DNA of 64,000 nt, taken from contig NZ_JARUMJ010000001.1 of NCBI RefSeq assembly GCF_036898465.1, positions 4,278,001 to 4,342,000 of the forward strand. Reading direction: 5' to 3'. The notes beneath the pieces were generated by a model, which was not told the DNA's origin, did not search any database, and saw only the letters and a program-made list of their open reading frames with translations. Source of the DNA: Streptomyces sp. B21-105 (GTDB lineage: Bacteria > Actinomycetota > Actinomycetes > Streptomycetales > Streptomycetaceae). The position numbers and the translations under genes are program-made. Below, piece after piece: positions 26,198 through 34,580 of the stretch (within the stretch, counting starts at the first letter, position 1; the number at the start of each line of letters is the position of its first letter).

Positions 26198-26541
26198 GCA
26201 ACCGGGCCGAGCTGACCGGCAACCCGACTGACCGGCGGCCGGCTGACGGCCGAGCCGAGCGGCGGCCGGACCCAGCGGCTGCCGGGTCGTACGGCAGCCC
26301 GGCCACCGGGCCGAGCGGCGGCCCAGCTGAGCGCCCGAGCGACAGCCGGGCCGGGCAGCCCGAGCGACGGCCGGACCCAGCGGCTGCCGGGTCGTACGGC
26401 AGCCCGGCCACCGGGCCGAGCGGCGGCCCAGCTGAGCGCCCGAGCGACAGCCGAGCCGAGCAGCCGAGTGGCGGCCGGGCCGGGCGGCCGAGCGGCGGCC
26501 GGGCCGGGCAGCCGAGCGGCGGCCGGGCTGTCGGGCGTGGC
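26198..26541. repeat. GC-rich repeat tract between otsA and otsB, with two 86-bp identical copies
   Basis: The 344-bp gap is built of degenerate 15-18 bp units rich in GCCGAGCGGCGGCC. Within it, 26263-26348 and 26368-26453 are identical over 86 bp at a 105-bp period. The last part repeats GGCCGGGCCGGGCAGCCGAG-like units. Frames stay open through it by composition only. No terminator other than these GC-rich palindromic units separates the two convergent genes. Confidence 0.85.
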
Positions 26542-27408
26542 TCAGGTGAGCCGGGTCGCCAGTTGGCGCAGCAGGCGTACGACGCCGGCGGGACCGTCGA
26601 CGACGAGGTCCGCGCGCTCGGCCAGTTCGCCGACCTCCGCGCTGCCGCTGCACACCAGCAGGCCGGGGACGCCGTCGGCGCGCAGTTTCTCGACGGCGGC
26701 GAAGGCGGGGAGGTCGCCGAGGTCGTCGCCGGCGTAGAGCACGGACCGGGCGCCCGTCTCACGGACGTGGTCCAGCAGGGCCACGCCCTTGTCCATGCCC
26801 GGCGGCCGCAGCTCCAGGACCATGCGGCCGGGTTCGACGATCAGGCCGTGCCGTGTCGCGAGGTCGGTGAGGGGGCCGCGCAGGTCGTCGAAGGCGGCCT
26901 GGGGGTCGTCGGCGCGGCGGGTGTGCACGGCGACGGCCCGGCCGCCCTTCTCCTCGATCCAGATGCCGGGCCGGTCCCCGGCGGCCGCGAGGACCTGCGG
27001 GAGCCCTGCCCGAACGGCGGCCACACCGGGGTGCGGTTCGGGGGCGCTGAGGGCGCCGGTGCCGGCGTCCCAGCGCTCGGCGCCGTAGTGGCCGAGCACG
27101 GTGAGCCGGCCCAGCCCCTCGACCCCGGCGAATCCGCCGTGGCGTACGGCGACCTCGGCGGGCCGCCCGGTGACGACGGCCACGCCGGCGACCTTCGAGG
27201 CGAGCGCGGCGAGCGCGGGGACGGCGTCGGGGTGCGCCCGGGCGTCCTCGGGGTTCTCGACGATCGGGGCGAGGGTGCCGTCGAAGTCGAGGGCGACGAG
27301 GGCGGCCGACGGGCGGCCGACGATCGCGTCGAGCGCCGCGCGGCCCGCCGGGGTGACCGGAACGGGAAGGGGGCCGGGTGCCGTGGAGTGCGTCTCAGGG
27401 GTGCCCAT
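26542..27408 (-). CDS. otsB: Trehalose-6-phosphate phosphatase (HAD superfamily)
   Basis: 288 residues from MGTPETHSTAPG. HAD motif I is VALDFDGTLAPIVENPEDAR, motif II is GVAVVTGRPA, the cap region includes HYGAERWDAGTG, and the late motifs are MDKGVALLDHV and LYAGDDLGDLPAFAAVEKLR. It removes phosphate from trehalose-6-phosphate. Given gpgS nearby, action on glucosylglycerate phosphate cannot be excluded. It is convergent with otsA. Confidence 0.93.
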   Translation of the reverse strand: MGTPETHSTAPGPLPVPVTPAGRAALDAIVGRPSAALVALDFDGTLAPIVENPEDARAHPDAVPALAALASKVAGVAVVTGRPAEVAVRHGGFAGVEGLGRLTVLGHYGAERWDAGTGALSAPEPHPGVAAVRAGLPQVLAAAGDRPGIWIEEKGGRAVAVHTRRADDPQAAFDDLRGPLTDLATRHGLIVEPGRMVLELRPPGMDKGVALLDHVRETGARSVLYAGDDLGDLPAFAAVEKLRADGVPGLLVCSGSAEVGELAERADLVVDGPAGVVRLLRQLATRLT

Positions 27409-27453
27409 ACAGGGACGATATCCAGCGAGCGCCACCGCTGACGTCCCGCCCGG

Positions 27454-27738
27454 TCAGCGTTCGGTCCGTCTCGCTTCTCGTACCCTGCGCAGTCTGTTCA
27501 CCGTGACCGGGTCGTGGGCGAGCGCGCGGGCGTCGTCGAGGAGGGCGTTGAGGAGCTGGTAGTAGCGCACCGGCGACAGGTCCAGCTTCTCGCGTATCGC
27601 CCGCTCCTTCGCGCCGGGGCCGGGGAACCCGCGCCGTTCGAGGGCGAGGATGCCGAGCTCCCGCGCCCCCAGCCCGTCGCTTCCGTCTCCGCCGCGAGGC
27701 CCGCCGCCATGCCCGCTTCCGTGCCTGTCCGCCTCCAT
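27454..27738 (-). CDS. DUF3263 small protein
   Basis: 94 residues: a Gly/His-rich start (MEADRHGSGHGGG), then the DUF3263 core LGARELGILALERRGFPGPG, AKERAIREKLDLSPVRYYQL and LNALLDDARALAHDP, ending VNRLRRVREARRTER. The core resembles a sigma-like or winged HTH. It regularly sits beside otsB in Streptomyces. ATG 27738 follows GGGAGGTGG. Function unknown. Confidence 0.85.
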   Translation of the reverse strand: MEADRHGSGHGGGPRGGDGSDGLGARELGILALERRGFPGPGAKERAIREKLDLSPVRYYQLLNALLDDARALAHDPVTVNRLRRVREARRTER

Positions 27739-27788
27739 GGCTGTCCACCTCCCTGCCCGCACGGTAGCGCCCGCCGCTGACATCCGGC

Positions 27789-29090
27789 TCATTCGCCGGC
27801 GGCGCTCTCCAGCGTCGTCGCGGTCGTCTGCAGGCCGCCGAGCACGTCGGCGGGGCTGCCGTTCGCGGTCACGGCCTGGCCGATCCGCTTCTTGATCTGC
27901 GCGCTGACCTTGGCCCACGAGGTCCGCCCGACGGGGTAGCTCTCGGACAGCGGGAGCTGCGCGAGGAACGGCTTGAGGTCGGCGTCCTCCTTGGTCGCGT
28001 CCATGACCAGGGACGCTGAGGTGGTGACCGGCAGCAGGTCGTACTCGTGGGAGAAGTCCAGCACGTTCTCCTTGCTGTAGACGAAGTCGAGGAAGTCGCC
28101 GACCTCGTCGCCGTGCCCGCCCCTCTTGAAGGCGGTCATCCAGTCGGCGACGCCCAGGGAGGTCTTGCTGGGGCCGTCCAGGCCGGGCATCGGCACCATG
28201 CCGAACTCGACGCCCTTGGCGGCGGCCGTCTTCATCAGCGAGGGATGTCCGTTGAGCATGCCCACGTCGCCGGCGGCGAAGGCCGCGAACGCGGCGGCCC
28301 GGTTCAGCTTGCCCGGCGCGACCGGCCCGGTCAGGCCCTTGCCGACCAGGTCGGTCTTCAGCCAGTCGAGGGTCTCGACGTTCTCGGCGGAGTCGAAGCT
28401 GTAGCTGCTGACCGTCTGGTTGTAGCCGCCCCGGCCGCTGAGCAGCCACTGCAGGGTCTCGGCCTGCGCCTCCTCGGGGCCCAGCGGCAGCGCGTAGGGG
28501 TACTTCACGCCGTCCTTCTTGAGCGCCCGCGCGTCCTTCGCGAGCTCGGCCCAGGTGGTGGGCGCGCTGATGCCGGCCTCGGCGAAGAGGGTCTTGTTGT
28601 AGAACAGCAGCCGGGTGGAGGAGGCGAACGGCATGCCGTACTGCACGCCGCGCACCTGGCCCGCCCGCGCCAGCTGGGGCACGAAGTCGGCCTCGACGGG
28701 GATGGAGAGCACGTCGCTCGCCTTGTACAGCAGGTCGTCGGCCGCGTAGTCGGCGTAGGCGCCGATCTGGGCCATGTCGGGGGCGTCGCCCGCGTCGACC
28801 ATGGCCTTGACCTTCGCGTCGACGTCGTTCCAGGAGTACACGCTGACGTCGACGGTGACGCCCGGGTGGTCCTTCTCGTACGCGGCGACGAGCCCGTCCC
28901 AGTACTTCTTCGAGCTGTTGGCGCCGCTGTCGCCGTAGTCGGCGGCGACGAGTCTGAGGGTGACGTCGCCGGAACCCGAGGTCAGTCCGCAGCCGGTGAG
29001 GACCGCGGCCAGGCCGAGGGCGGACACCCCCGCCGCCACCGCCGTCGCCGTCGCCGTGATCGTTGCTGACTTCCGTGCCCGCCGCTGCAC
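27789..29090 (-). CDS. Sugar-binding lipoprotein of an ABC importer (orphan)
   Basis: 433 residues from GTG 29090, chosen for GGGAG 7 nt upstream. The signal peptide has an Arg/Lys start and ends in the lipobox LTGC (about 32-35), so the protein is lipid-anchored outside the membrane. The solute-binding family 1 pattern is VTVDVSVYSWNDVDAKVKAM, APDMAQIGAYADYAADD, VQYGMPFASSTRLLFYNKTL and MLNGHPSLMKTAAAKG. No permease genes adjoin. It diverges from nagK across three DasR-like sites, so GlcNAc or a related sugar is the likely ligand. MsiK (48980) would power the transporter. Confidence 0.9.
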   Translation of the reverse strand: MQRRARKSATITATATAVAAGVSALGLAAVLTGCGLTSGSGDVTLRLVAADYGDSGANSSKKYWDGLVAAYEKDHPGVTVDVSVYSWNDVDAKVKAMVDAGDAPDMAQIGAYADYAADDLLYKASDVLSIPVEADFVPQLARAGQVRGVQYGMPFASSTRLLFYNKTLFAEAGISAPTTWAELAKDARALKKDGVKYPYALPLGPEEAQAETLQWLLSGRGGYNQTVSSYSFDSAENVETLDWLKTDLVGKGLTGPVAPGKLNRAAAFAAFAAGDVGMLNGHPSLMKTAAAKGVEFGMVPMPGLDGPSKTSLGVADWMTAFKRGGHGDEVGDFLDFVYSKENVLDFSHEYDLLPVTTSASLVMDATKEDADLKPFLAQLPLSESYPVGRTSWAKVSAQIKKRIGQAVTANGSPADVLGGLQTTATTLESAAGE

Positions 29091-29140
29091 CGCACTGCTC
29101 CCAACTGATTGCTCATACCAATGGACCGATATCCGGATCA

Positions 29141-29152
29141 AGGTCTACACCA
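29141..29152. promoter_or_regulatory. DasR-like site 1 (lipoprotein/nagK divergent promoter)
   Basis: AGGTCTACACCA matches the DasR core TGGTCTAGACCA at 10 of 12 positions. It lies 51 bp upstream of the lipoprotein start. Confidence 0.5.
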
Positions 29153-29159
29153 CCCGCTC

Positions 29160-29171
29160 TGGCCTAGACCT
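29160..29171. promoter_or_regulatory. DasR-like site 2
   Basis: TGGCCTAGACCT, 10 of 12 matches to the DasR core, 7 bp from site 1 in the same divergent promoter region. Confidence 0.55.
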
Positions 29172-29213
29172 CTCCGGGGCTCCGGTCCGGCACGCTACCC
29201 CCACAAACCAGAG

Positions 29214-29225
29214 TGGACTAGACCT
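29214..29225. promoter_or_regulatory. DasR-like site 3 (nagK-proximal)
   Basis: TGGACTAGACCT, 10 of 12 matches, 29 bp before the nagK GTG. The nagKA operon is an established DasR target in Streptomyces, so this is the best supported of the three. Its flanks AG and CT also follow the consensus. Confidence 0.75.
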
Positions 29226-29254
29226 CTCGCGGGTACGCGGTCCACACTGTCCCC

Positions 29255-30214
29255 GTGAGACATGTCATCGCCCTCGACGTGGGCGGCACCGTGATGAAGG
29301 CCGCCCTGATCGGCGCTGGGGGTCCCCCCTCTGGGGGAGGCGCACTGCTGCACCGGGCGCGCCGCGCCACCGGCCGCGAGCGCGGCCCCGACGCCGTGGT
29401 CGCCGGCATCCTCGGGTTCGCCGCCGACCTGCGCGCGCACGGCGCCCGGCAGTTCGGCGAGCCCGCCGCCGCGGCCGGCGTCGCCGTGCCCGGCATCGTC
29501 GACGAGGCCGCCGGCGTCGCCGTCTACGCGGCCAACCTGGGCTGGCGGGACGTCCCGCTGCGCGCCCTGCTCGCCGAACGCCTCGGCGTCCCGGTCGCCC
29601 TCGGCCACGACGTGCGCACCGGCGGTCTCGCCGAGGGCCGGATCGGCGCCGGCCGGGGCGCGGACCGCTTCCTGTTCGTGGCGCTGGGCACCGGCATCGC
29701 GGGCGCGATCGGCGTCGACGGCCGGGTGGAGGCGGGCGCGCACGGCTTCGCGGGCGAGATCGGTCACATCGTCGTCCGGCCCGGCGGCGCGCCCTGTCCG
29801 TGCGGGCAGCACGGCTGCCTGGAACGGTTCGCGTCCGCGGCGGCGGTCGGCGAGGCGTGGGCGGCGGCCGTCGGGGACCCGGAGGCGGACGCCGCGGACT
29901 GCGCCAAGGCCTTCGCGTCCGGCGACCCGGAAGCCGTCCGCGTCTGGCTGCGCGCCGTGGACGCCCTCGCCGACGGCCTGGTCACCGCCCTCACCCTGCT
30001 GGACCCGCACACGCTCGTCATCGGTGGCGGCCTCGCCGAGGCGGGGGAAGCCTTGTTCACACCGCTGCGGGACGCCGTCCGACAGCGGGTGACCTTCCAG
30101 AAGCTGCCGGAGATCGTTCCGGCGGCCCTGGGCGACAGCGCCGGATGCCTCGGCGCGGGCCTGCTGGCCCGGGAGCTCCTCGACACGACCGACGGCATGG
30201 AGGTAACACCCTGA
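29255..30214 (+). CDS. nagK: N-acetylglucosamine kinase (ROK family)
   Basis: 319 residues; GTG 29255. ROK signatures: IALDVGGTVMKAALIG (ATP phosphate loop), GVAVPGIVDEAAGVAVYAAN, GHDVRTGGLAEGRIGAG (catalytic Asp), FVALGTGIAGAIGVDGRVEA, GEIGHIVV, and the zinc motif CPCGQHGCLERFAS. It makes GlcNAc-6-phosphate for NagA, whose ATG overlaps the stop. The segment GAGGPPSGGGA after the first strand is coded by a palindromic run (about 29317-29342) that interrupts the usual short loop. Regulated by DasR (established for nagKA; sites seen upstream). Confidence 0.93.
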   Translation: MRHVIALDVGGTVMKAALIGAGGPPSGGGALLHRARRATGRERGPDAVVAGILGFAADLRAHGARQFGEPAAAAGVAVPGIVDEAAGVAVYAANLGWRDVPLRALLAERLGVPVALGHDVRTGGLAEGRIGAGRGADRFLFVALGTGIAGAIGVDGRVEAGAHGFAGEIGHIVVRPGGAPCPCGQHGCLERFASAAAVGEAWAAAVGDPEADAADCAKAFASGDPEAVRVWLRAVDALADGLVTALTLLDPHTLVIGGGLAEAGEALFTPLRDAVRQRVTFQKLPEIVPAALGDSAGCLGAGLLARELLDTTDGMEVTP

Positions 30215-31452
30215 TGGCCATCCCCCCAGGGGCGCGGGGAACTGCGCGATCGACCACATCGCACCGCCCGCAGGTGCTGACCGGCGCCAAGGCGGTCCTG
30301 CCGACGGGGACGGTCCCCGACGGCCGCATCACCGTCACCGGCACGAAGCTCACGGCCGTGGTCCCGCACGGGACCCCGCGACACGCCCCCGACGTGTCCG
30401 GCGTGTCCGAGGCATCCGGCGCGGTCGACGTGCTCGACGTGTCCGGTCACTGGCTGGTCCCCGGCTTCGTCGACCTGCACAACCACGGCGGCGGCGGAGC
30501 CTCCTTCGCCGGCTCGGCACAGGACGTGCTGACAGCCGTCCGCACCCACCGCGCGCACGGCACCACCACGCTCGTCGCCTCCGCCGTCACCGACGACATG
30601 GACGTCCTCGTCCGCCAGGCCGGCCTGCTGAGCGAACTGGCCGAACAGGGCGACCTGGCCGGCATCCACTTCGAGGGCCCGTTCATCTCACCCTGCCGCA
30701 AGGGCGCGCACTCCGAGGCGCTGCTGCGCGACCCCGACCCGGCCGAGGTGCGCAAGCTGGTCGACGCGGCGCGCGGCCACGCCGCGATGGTCACCCTGGC
30801 GACCGAACTTCCGGGCGGCCTGGACTCCGTACGGCTGCTGGTCGAGCACGGCGTGATCGCGGCCGTCGGCCACACCGACGCCACCTACGAGCAGACCGTT
30901 CAGGCCGTCGAGGCCGGAGCCACCGTCGCCACCCACCTCTTCAACGCGATGCCGCCCCTCGGGCACCGTGCCCCCGGCCCGATCGCCGCCCTCCTTCAGG
31001 ACGAGCGGGTGACGGTCGAGCTGATCAACGACGGCACACATCTGCACCCGGCCGCACTCGCGCTGGCGTTCCGTCAGGCGGGGCCGGACCGGGTCGCGTT
31101 CATCACGGACGCGATGGACGCCGCCGGCATCGGTGACGGCCGGTATCTGCTCGGCCCGCTGGAGGTCGACGTCATCGAGGGCGTGGCCCGTCTCGTGGAG
31201 GGCGGCTCCATCGCCGGCTCCACCCTCACCCAGGACCGCGCCTTCCAGCGGGCGGTGACGATCGACCGCCTCCCCGTCGAGGACGTCGTCGCCGCCCTGT
31301 CCGCCAACCCGGCCCGCCTGCTGGGCCTGGACGACCGGATCGGCTCCCTGGAGCCCGGCAAGGACGCCGACCTCGTCCTGCTGGACGACGCCTTCGAGGT
31401 CAAGGGCGTGATGCGCAAGGGGACCTGGGTGGTGGCTCCCGACCTGGCGTGA
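30214..31452 (+). CDS. nagA: N-acetylglucosamine-6-phosphate deacetylase
   Basis: 412 residues from ATG 30214 overlapping the nagK TGA, with GGAGG at 30199. NagA amidohydrolase motifs: HWLVPGFVDLHNHGGGGASF (metal His-x-His/Asn), GIHFEGPFISPCRKGAHS (metal Glu), AVGHTDATYEQ and VATHLFNAMPPLGHR (metal His), and FITDAMDAAGIGDGRYLLG (catalytic Asp). The first 19 residues (MAIPPGARGTARSTTSHRP) come from a copy of a short repeat common in Streptomyces DNA and precede the real fold, which starts near VLTGAKAVLPTG. It gives glucosamine-6-phosphate, the effector of DasR. Confidence 0.94.
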   Translation: MAIPPGARGTARSTTSHRPQVLTGAKAVLPTGTVPDGRITVTGTKLTAVVPHGTPRHAPDVSGVSEASGAVDVLDVSGHWLVPGFVDLHNHGGGGASFAGSAQDVLTAVRTHRAHGTTTLVASAVTDDMDVLVRQAGLLSELAEQGDLAGIHFEGPFISPCRKGAHSEALLRDPDPAEVRKLVDAARGHAAMVTLATELPGGLDSVRLLVEHGVIAAVGHTDATYEQTVQAVEAGATVATHLFNAMPPLGHRAPGPIAALLQDERVTVELINDGTHLHPAALALAFRQAGPDRVAFITDAMDAAGIGDGRYLLGPLEVDVIEGVARLVEGGSIAGSTLTQDRAFQRAVTIDRLPVEDVVAALSANPARLLGLDDRIGSLEPGKDADLVLLDDAFEVKGVMRKGTWVVAPDLA

Positions 31453-31486
31453 AACTCAGCCACATTCCACGTACGCCCGCACGACG

Positions 31487-31521
31487 ACGGTGGCCGACCC
31501 GTTCCTCGGGTCGGCCACCGT
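31487..31521. terminator. Bidirectional terminator after nagA
   Basis: Perfect 14-bp stem ACGGTGGCCGACCC (31487-31500) and GGGTCGGCCACCGT (31508-31521) around a 7-nt loop, between convergent nagA and the CBM gene, followed by CTCTTGG. Confidence 0.9.
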
Positions 31522-31605
31522 CTCTTGGGCCTTCGCTCATCGGGCCTACACCCGCCACTGGCCGGGCCTGGCCGGGGCGGGCCAGGGCGACCGCCCGTCC
31601 TGCCG

Positions 31606-32586
31606 CTAGCTCCGCCAGCCCGCCTCGAGCGACAGCTGGTCGAAGTTGACGTCGCAGGAATTGCCCTGCTCACAGGAGATCTTGATGGTGTTGGTGCCCT
31701 TGTTGAGGGTGATGTTCGCCCAGGTGTTGGTCCACCCCTTCGCGTAGTCACCCTCCGCGGCGTGGGCGAAGTTCCCCAGGTTGAGCGGACGGGTCTGCAC
31801 CGTGCCGTTGACGGTGAGGGTGGCCTTGGCGTCCTTGCCGGGCACGCCGTAGTTCACGTCCAGCGTGTACTTGCCGTCCTTCGGGATGCTGCTGACGTTC
31901 CAGGTGATCGCGGCGCCGACGGTGTTGAAGCCGGTGACGTAGATCCCGCCGTCCGCCTTCGCGCCCTTCACGTCGGACGCCGTGGTCGTGCCCGTCAGGC
32001 TGACCGCCTTCGCGTCGACCGCCGGCAGCTCGGCCTCGTTCGCGTCGCCGGTGCTCGACGTGCTGGGCGACGGGCTCGCCGGCGCGGAGGCCGGAGCGGA
32101 GGCCCCGCCGCCCGCCTTGTCGTCGTCCGTGCCCTTGTCGCCGTTGGCCATGGCCACCGCGATGCCGATCACGACCGCCGCGACCACGGCGACCGCGCCG
32201 ATCAGCAGACCCTTGGTGTTGGGACCGCCACCGCGGCCACCGCCGCCCTGCACGGGCTGCCTGCCGGTCGAGGGGCCGCCGCCGGCGAAGTTCTCGGGCG
32301 CGGCGTAGTGCGCGTTCGGCTGACCGTACGGGCCCTGCTGCGGAACCGCGGACGGCTGACCGTACTGGCCGGACGGCTGTCCGTACTGCGCGGTCTGCTG
32401 CTGCCGCTGCGGCTGCTGCTGTCCGTACTGGCGCTCGCCGACCGCACGCACTCTGTTGACCGAGTTCGGGTAGCCGTAGCCACCGCCGGAGGGCGGCTGC
32501 GCGCCGTTGGCCTGGCCGTCGGCGTAGAGGTAGCCGAACGGGTCGTCGTCCTCGGGCGTGCTCGCGCCGTTATTGCCGGGCGTCAT
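31606..32586 (-). CDS. Membrane-anchored carbohydrate-binding module protein (CBM35/CBM6-like)
   Basis: 326 residues starting MTPGNNGASTPED. A cytoplasmic Gln/Tyr/Pro-rich repeat region (QYGQPSGQYGQPS) runs to about 110, one transmembrane helix GLLIGAVAVVAAVVIGIAVA follows, then an Ala/Ser/Pro stalk, then a beta-sandwich from about 190 (TGTTTASDVKGAKADGGIYV, ITWNVSSIPKDGKYTLDVNY, WANITLNKGTNTIKISCEQ, VNFDQLSLEAG). The sandwich resembles carbohydrate-binding modules of family 35/6. It may bind glycans at the cell surface, and the nag genes nearby make an amino sugar plausible (inference). Confidence 0.82.
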   Translation of the reverse strand: MTPGNNGASTPEDDDPFGYLYADGQANGAQPPSGGGYGYPNSVNRVRAVGERQYGQQQPQRQQQTAQYGQPSGQYGQPSAVPQQGPYGQPNAHYAAPENFAGGGPSTGRQPVQGGGGRGGGPNTKGLLIGAVAVVAAVVIGIAVAMANGDKGTDDDKAGGGASAPASAPASPSPSTSSTGDANEAELPAVDAKAVSLTGTTTASDVKGAKADGGIYVTGFNTVGAAITWNVSSIPKDGKYTLDVNYGVPGKDAKATLTVNGTVQTRPLNLGNFAHAAEGDYAKGWTNTWANITLNKGTNTIKISCEQGNSCDVNFDQLSLEAGWRS

Positions 32587-32733
32587 CCCTTCGTACTCCT
32601 CAACAGTGCGGGGCCGATGCGACACGCGTACGCGTATCCATACGTGTGAGAACTGCGAGCCTACCCGGTCCCCACCGCCCGAACGGGTGACTCGGATCGC
32701 ATCAGAGCGGCGGCAGGACCGCCGACCTGGCGT

Positions 32734-34401
32734 TCATCCCGCACGTCTGTGCTGTTTGGGACGAGATCGTTTCTCTACGTACATACGCTCGTCCGCGGAC
32801 TTCAGCACTTCGTCCGCGGTCATCCCGCAATGCGCCCAGCCGATGCCGAAGCTGGCGCCCACCCGCACGGCCCGACCCTCGGCGCGGATCGGCTGGATGA
32901 TCTCGTTGCGCAGGCGTACGGCGAGGTCGGCGGCGTCGGCGCGGCCGAGGCCGTCGGCGAGGATCACGAACTCGTCGCCGCCGAGCCGGGCGACCGTGTC
33001 GCCGTCGCGGACCTGGCGGGAGAGCCGGCGGGCGACCTCGATGAGGACCGCGTCGCCCGCGTTGTGCCCGAACCGGTCGTTGATCGACTTGAAGCCGTCG
33101 AGGTCGCAGAAGAGGACCGCGAGACCCTTGGCACCGTCGTCGCGTCCGTCCTCGGGGGCGGCGGTGTGCACATGGTGGTCGTAACCGTCGAAGGTCCCGG
33201 CGCCGCCGGGCCGGTAGTCGAAGCCGTGGCCGTTGGCGTCGAAGGCGGCGTGGCCGTAGGCCGTGTCCATGGCGTCGACGGCGGCGGGCTGGGTCGACAG
33301 GGGCCGCTGACAGAGCCGGGCGGACAGCCGTGAGCGCAGCTCGGCCGAGTTCGGCAGGCCGGTGAGGGAGTCGTGGGAGGCGCGATGGGCGAGCTGCAGC
33401 TCGCGGCGCTTGCGCTCCTCTATGTCCTCGACGTGGGTGAGGAGGAAGCGGGGGCCGTCGGCGGCGTCGGCGACGACGGAGTTGCGCAGGCTCACCCAGA
33501 GGTAGGTGCCGTCCCGGCGGCCCAGGCGCAGCTCCGCGCGGCCGCCCTCCGCGGAGGTGCGGAGCAGGGTGCCTATGTCCTCGGGGTGGACGAGGTCGGA
33601 GAAGGAGTAGCGGCGCATCGCGGAGGCGGGCCGGCCCAGCAGGCGGCACAGCGCGTCGTTGGTGCGGAGTATGCGCCCGTGCTGGTCGCCGCCCATCTCG
33701 GCTATCGCCATGCCGGAGGGGGCGTACTCGAAGGCCTGCCGGAAGGATTCCTCACTGGCGCGCAGGGCCTGCTGCTCGCGTTCGAGCCGGACCAGCGCCC
33801 GCTGCATGTTCGCACGTAGACGCGCGTTGCTGATGGCGATGGCGGCCTGGAAGGCGTACATCTGGAGCGCTTCGCGCCCCCACGCGCCGGGACGCCGTCC
33901 GTTGCGCGGCCGGTCCACGGACAGGACGCCGATCAGCTCGCCGCAGGCGTCTCCGCTGCCGGCGGCGGCGGGCGTGTACATGGGGGCGAAGAGCCGGTCC
34001 GAGGGGTGCCACTCGTCCTCGAAGCGGGGCGCGGGCCCGTCGGTGTACCACTGCGGGACGTCGTCGTCGTCGAGGACCCAGCCCTCGGTGTGCGGTATGA
34101 AGATCAGGTCGCCCCAGGTCTCGCCCATGCCGAGGCGGCGCTCCCAGGACTCGCGCGAGCCGACCCGGCCCGTGATGAGGGCCTCGGCGGCCGGGTTGCC
34201 GGAGAAGGCGGCGACCACGAGGTCACCGTCCGCGCGCACGAGGTTGACGCACGCCAGCTCGTACCCGAGTGCCGTGACCACGCCGTCGGCGACGGTCTGC
34301 AGTGTGTCGGCCAGGCTGCGGGCCGTGTTCATGTCGGCCATGACCTGGTGCAGCTGTCGCAGGGACGCAAGACGGACGTATGGCTCCGACTCGGTCTCCA
34401 T
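32734..34401 (-). CDS. cdgB: GAF-PAS-GGDEF diguanylate cyclase (CdgB type)
   Basis: 555 residues from METESEPYVRLA, behind GGGAGG at 9 nt. GAF domain (about 15-200), a coiled-coil linker with MQRALVRLEREQQALRASEE, PAS (ESFRQAFEYAPSGMAIAEMG) with a PAC tail (LTHVEDIEERKRRELQLAHR), then GGDEF. The active site RLGGDEFVILADG is intact, with DLDGFKSINDRFGHNAGDAV ahead of it. RDGD five residues upstream matches the RxxD product-inhibition site. It makes c-di-GMP. The architecture and neighbours match S. coelicolor CdgB, a known BldD target controlling development. Confidence 0.93.
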   Translation of the reverse strand: METESEPYVRLASLRQLHQVMADMNTARSLADTLQTVADGVVTALGYELACVNLVRADGDLVVAAFSGNPAAEALITGRVGSRESWERRLGMGETWGDLIFIPHTEGWVLDDDDVPQWYTDGPAPRFEDEWHPSDRLFAPMYTPAAAGSGDACGELIGVLSVDRPRNGRRPGAWGREALQMYAFQAAIAISNARLRANMQRALVRLEREQQALRASEESFRQAFEYAPSGMAIAEMGGDQHGRILRTNDALCRLLGRPASAMRRYSFSDLVHPEDIGTLLRTSAEGGRAELRLGRRDGTYLWVSLRNSVVADAADGPRFLLTHVEDIEERKRRELQLAHRASHDSLTGLPNSAELRSRLSARLCQRPLSTQPAAVDAMDTAYGHAAFDANGHGFDYRPGGAGTFDGYDHHVHTAAPEDGRDDGAKGLAVLFCDLDGFKSINDRFGHNAGDAVLIEVARRLSRQVRDGDTVARLGGDEFVILADGLGRADAADLAVRLRNEIIQPIRAEGRAVRVGASFGIGWAHCGMTADEVLKSADERMYVEKRSRPKQHRRAG

Positions 34402-34566
34402 GTGTTTCGCCCTCCCCCCGAGACTTCGCAGCGAATCAAGGGTTGTCTTCGGCGCAACGTCGTTTCTGGTGCTTCGTTGTCGGTGTGTGTCTGGTTGTGA
34501 CGCCTCCGCCACTGAATCACAGCGCGCTGCTCACTCGGTACACAGGGTCAACAATTAGTCCCCCTT

Positions 34567-34580
34567 GTGACTCAAGTCAC
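34567..34580. promoter_or_regulatory. Palindrome upstream of cdgB (candidate BldD-type site)
   Basis: GTGACTCAAGTCAC has arms GTGACT/AGTCAC with a 2-bp centre, 166 bp upstream of the cdgB start in an AT-richer promoter region. BldD sites have TnAC ... GTnA arms, which fits, although the centre is about one base shorter than the consensus. cdgB is a known BldD target. Confidence 0.4.

Noticed and set aside
26198..26541. Possible CRISPR array or coding repeat between otsA and otsB
   Set aside because: Units are contiguous and degenerate with no unique spacers, and no cas genes are present. Reading frames are open by composition only.
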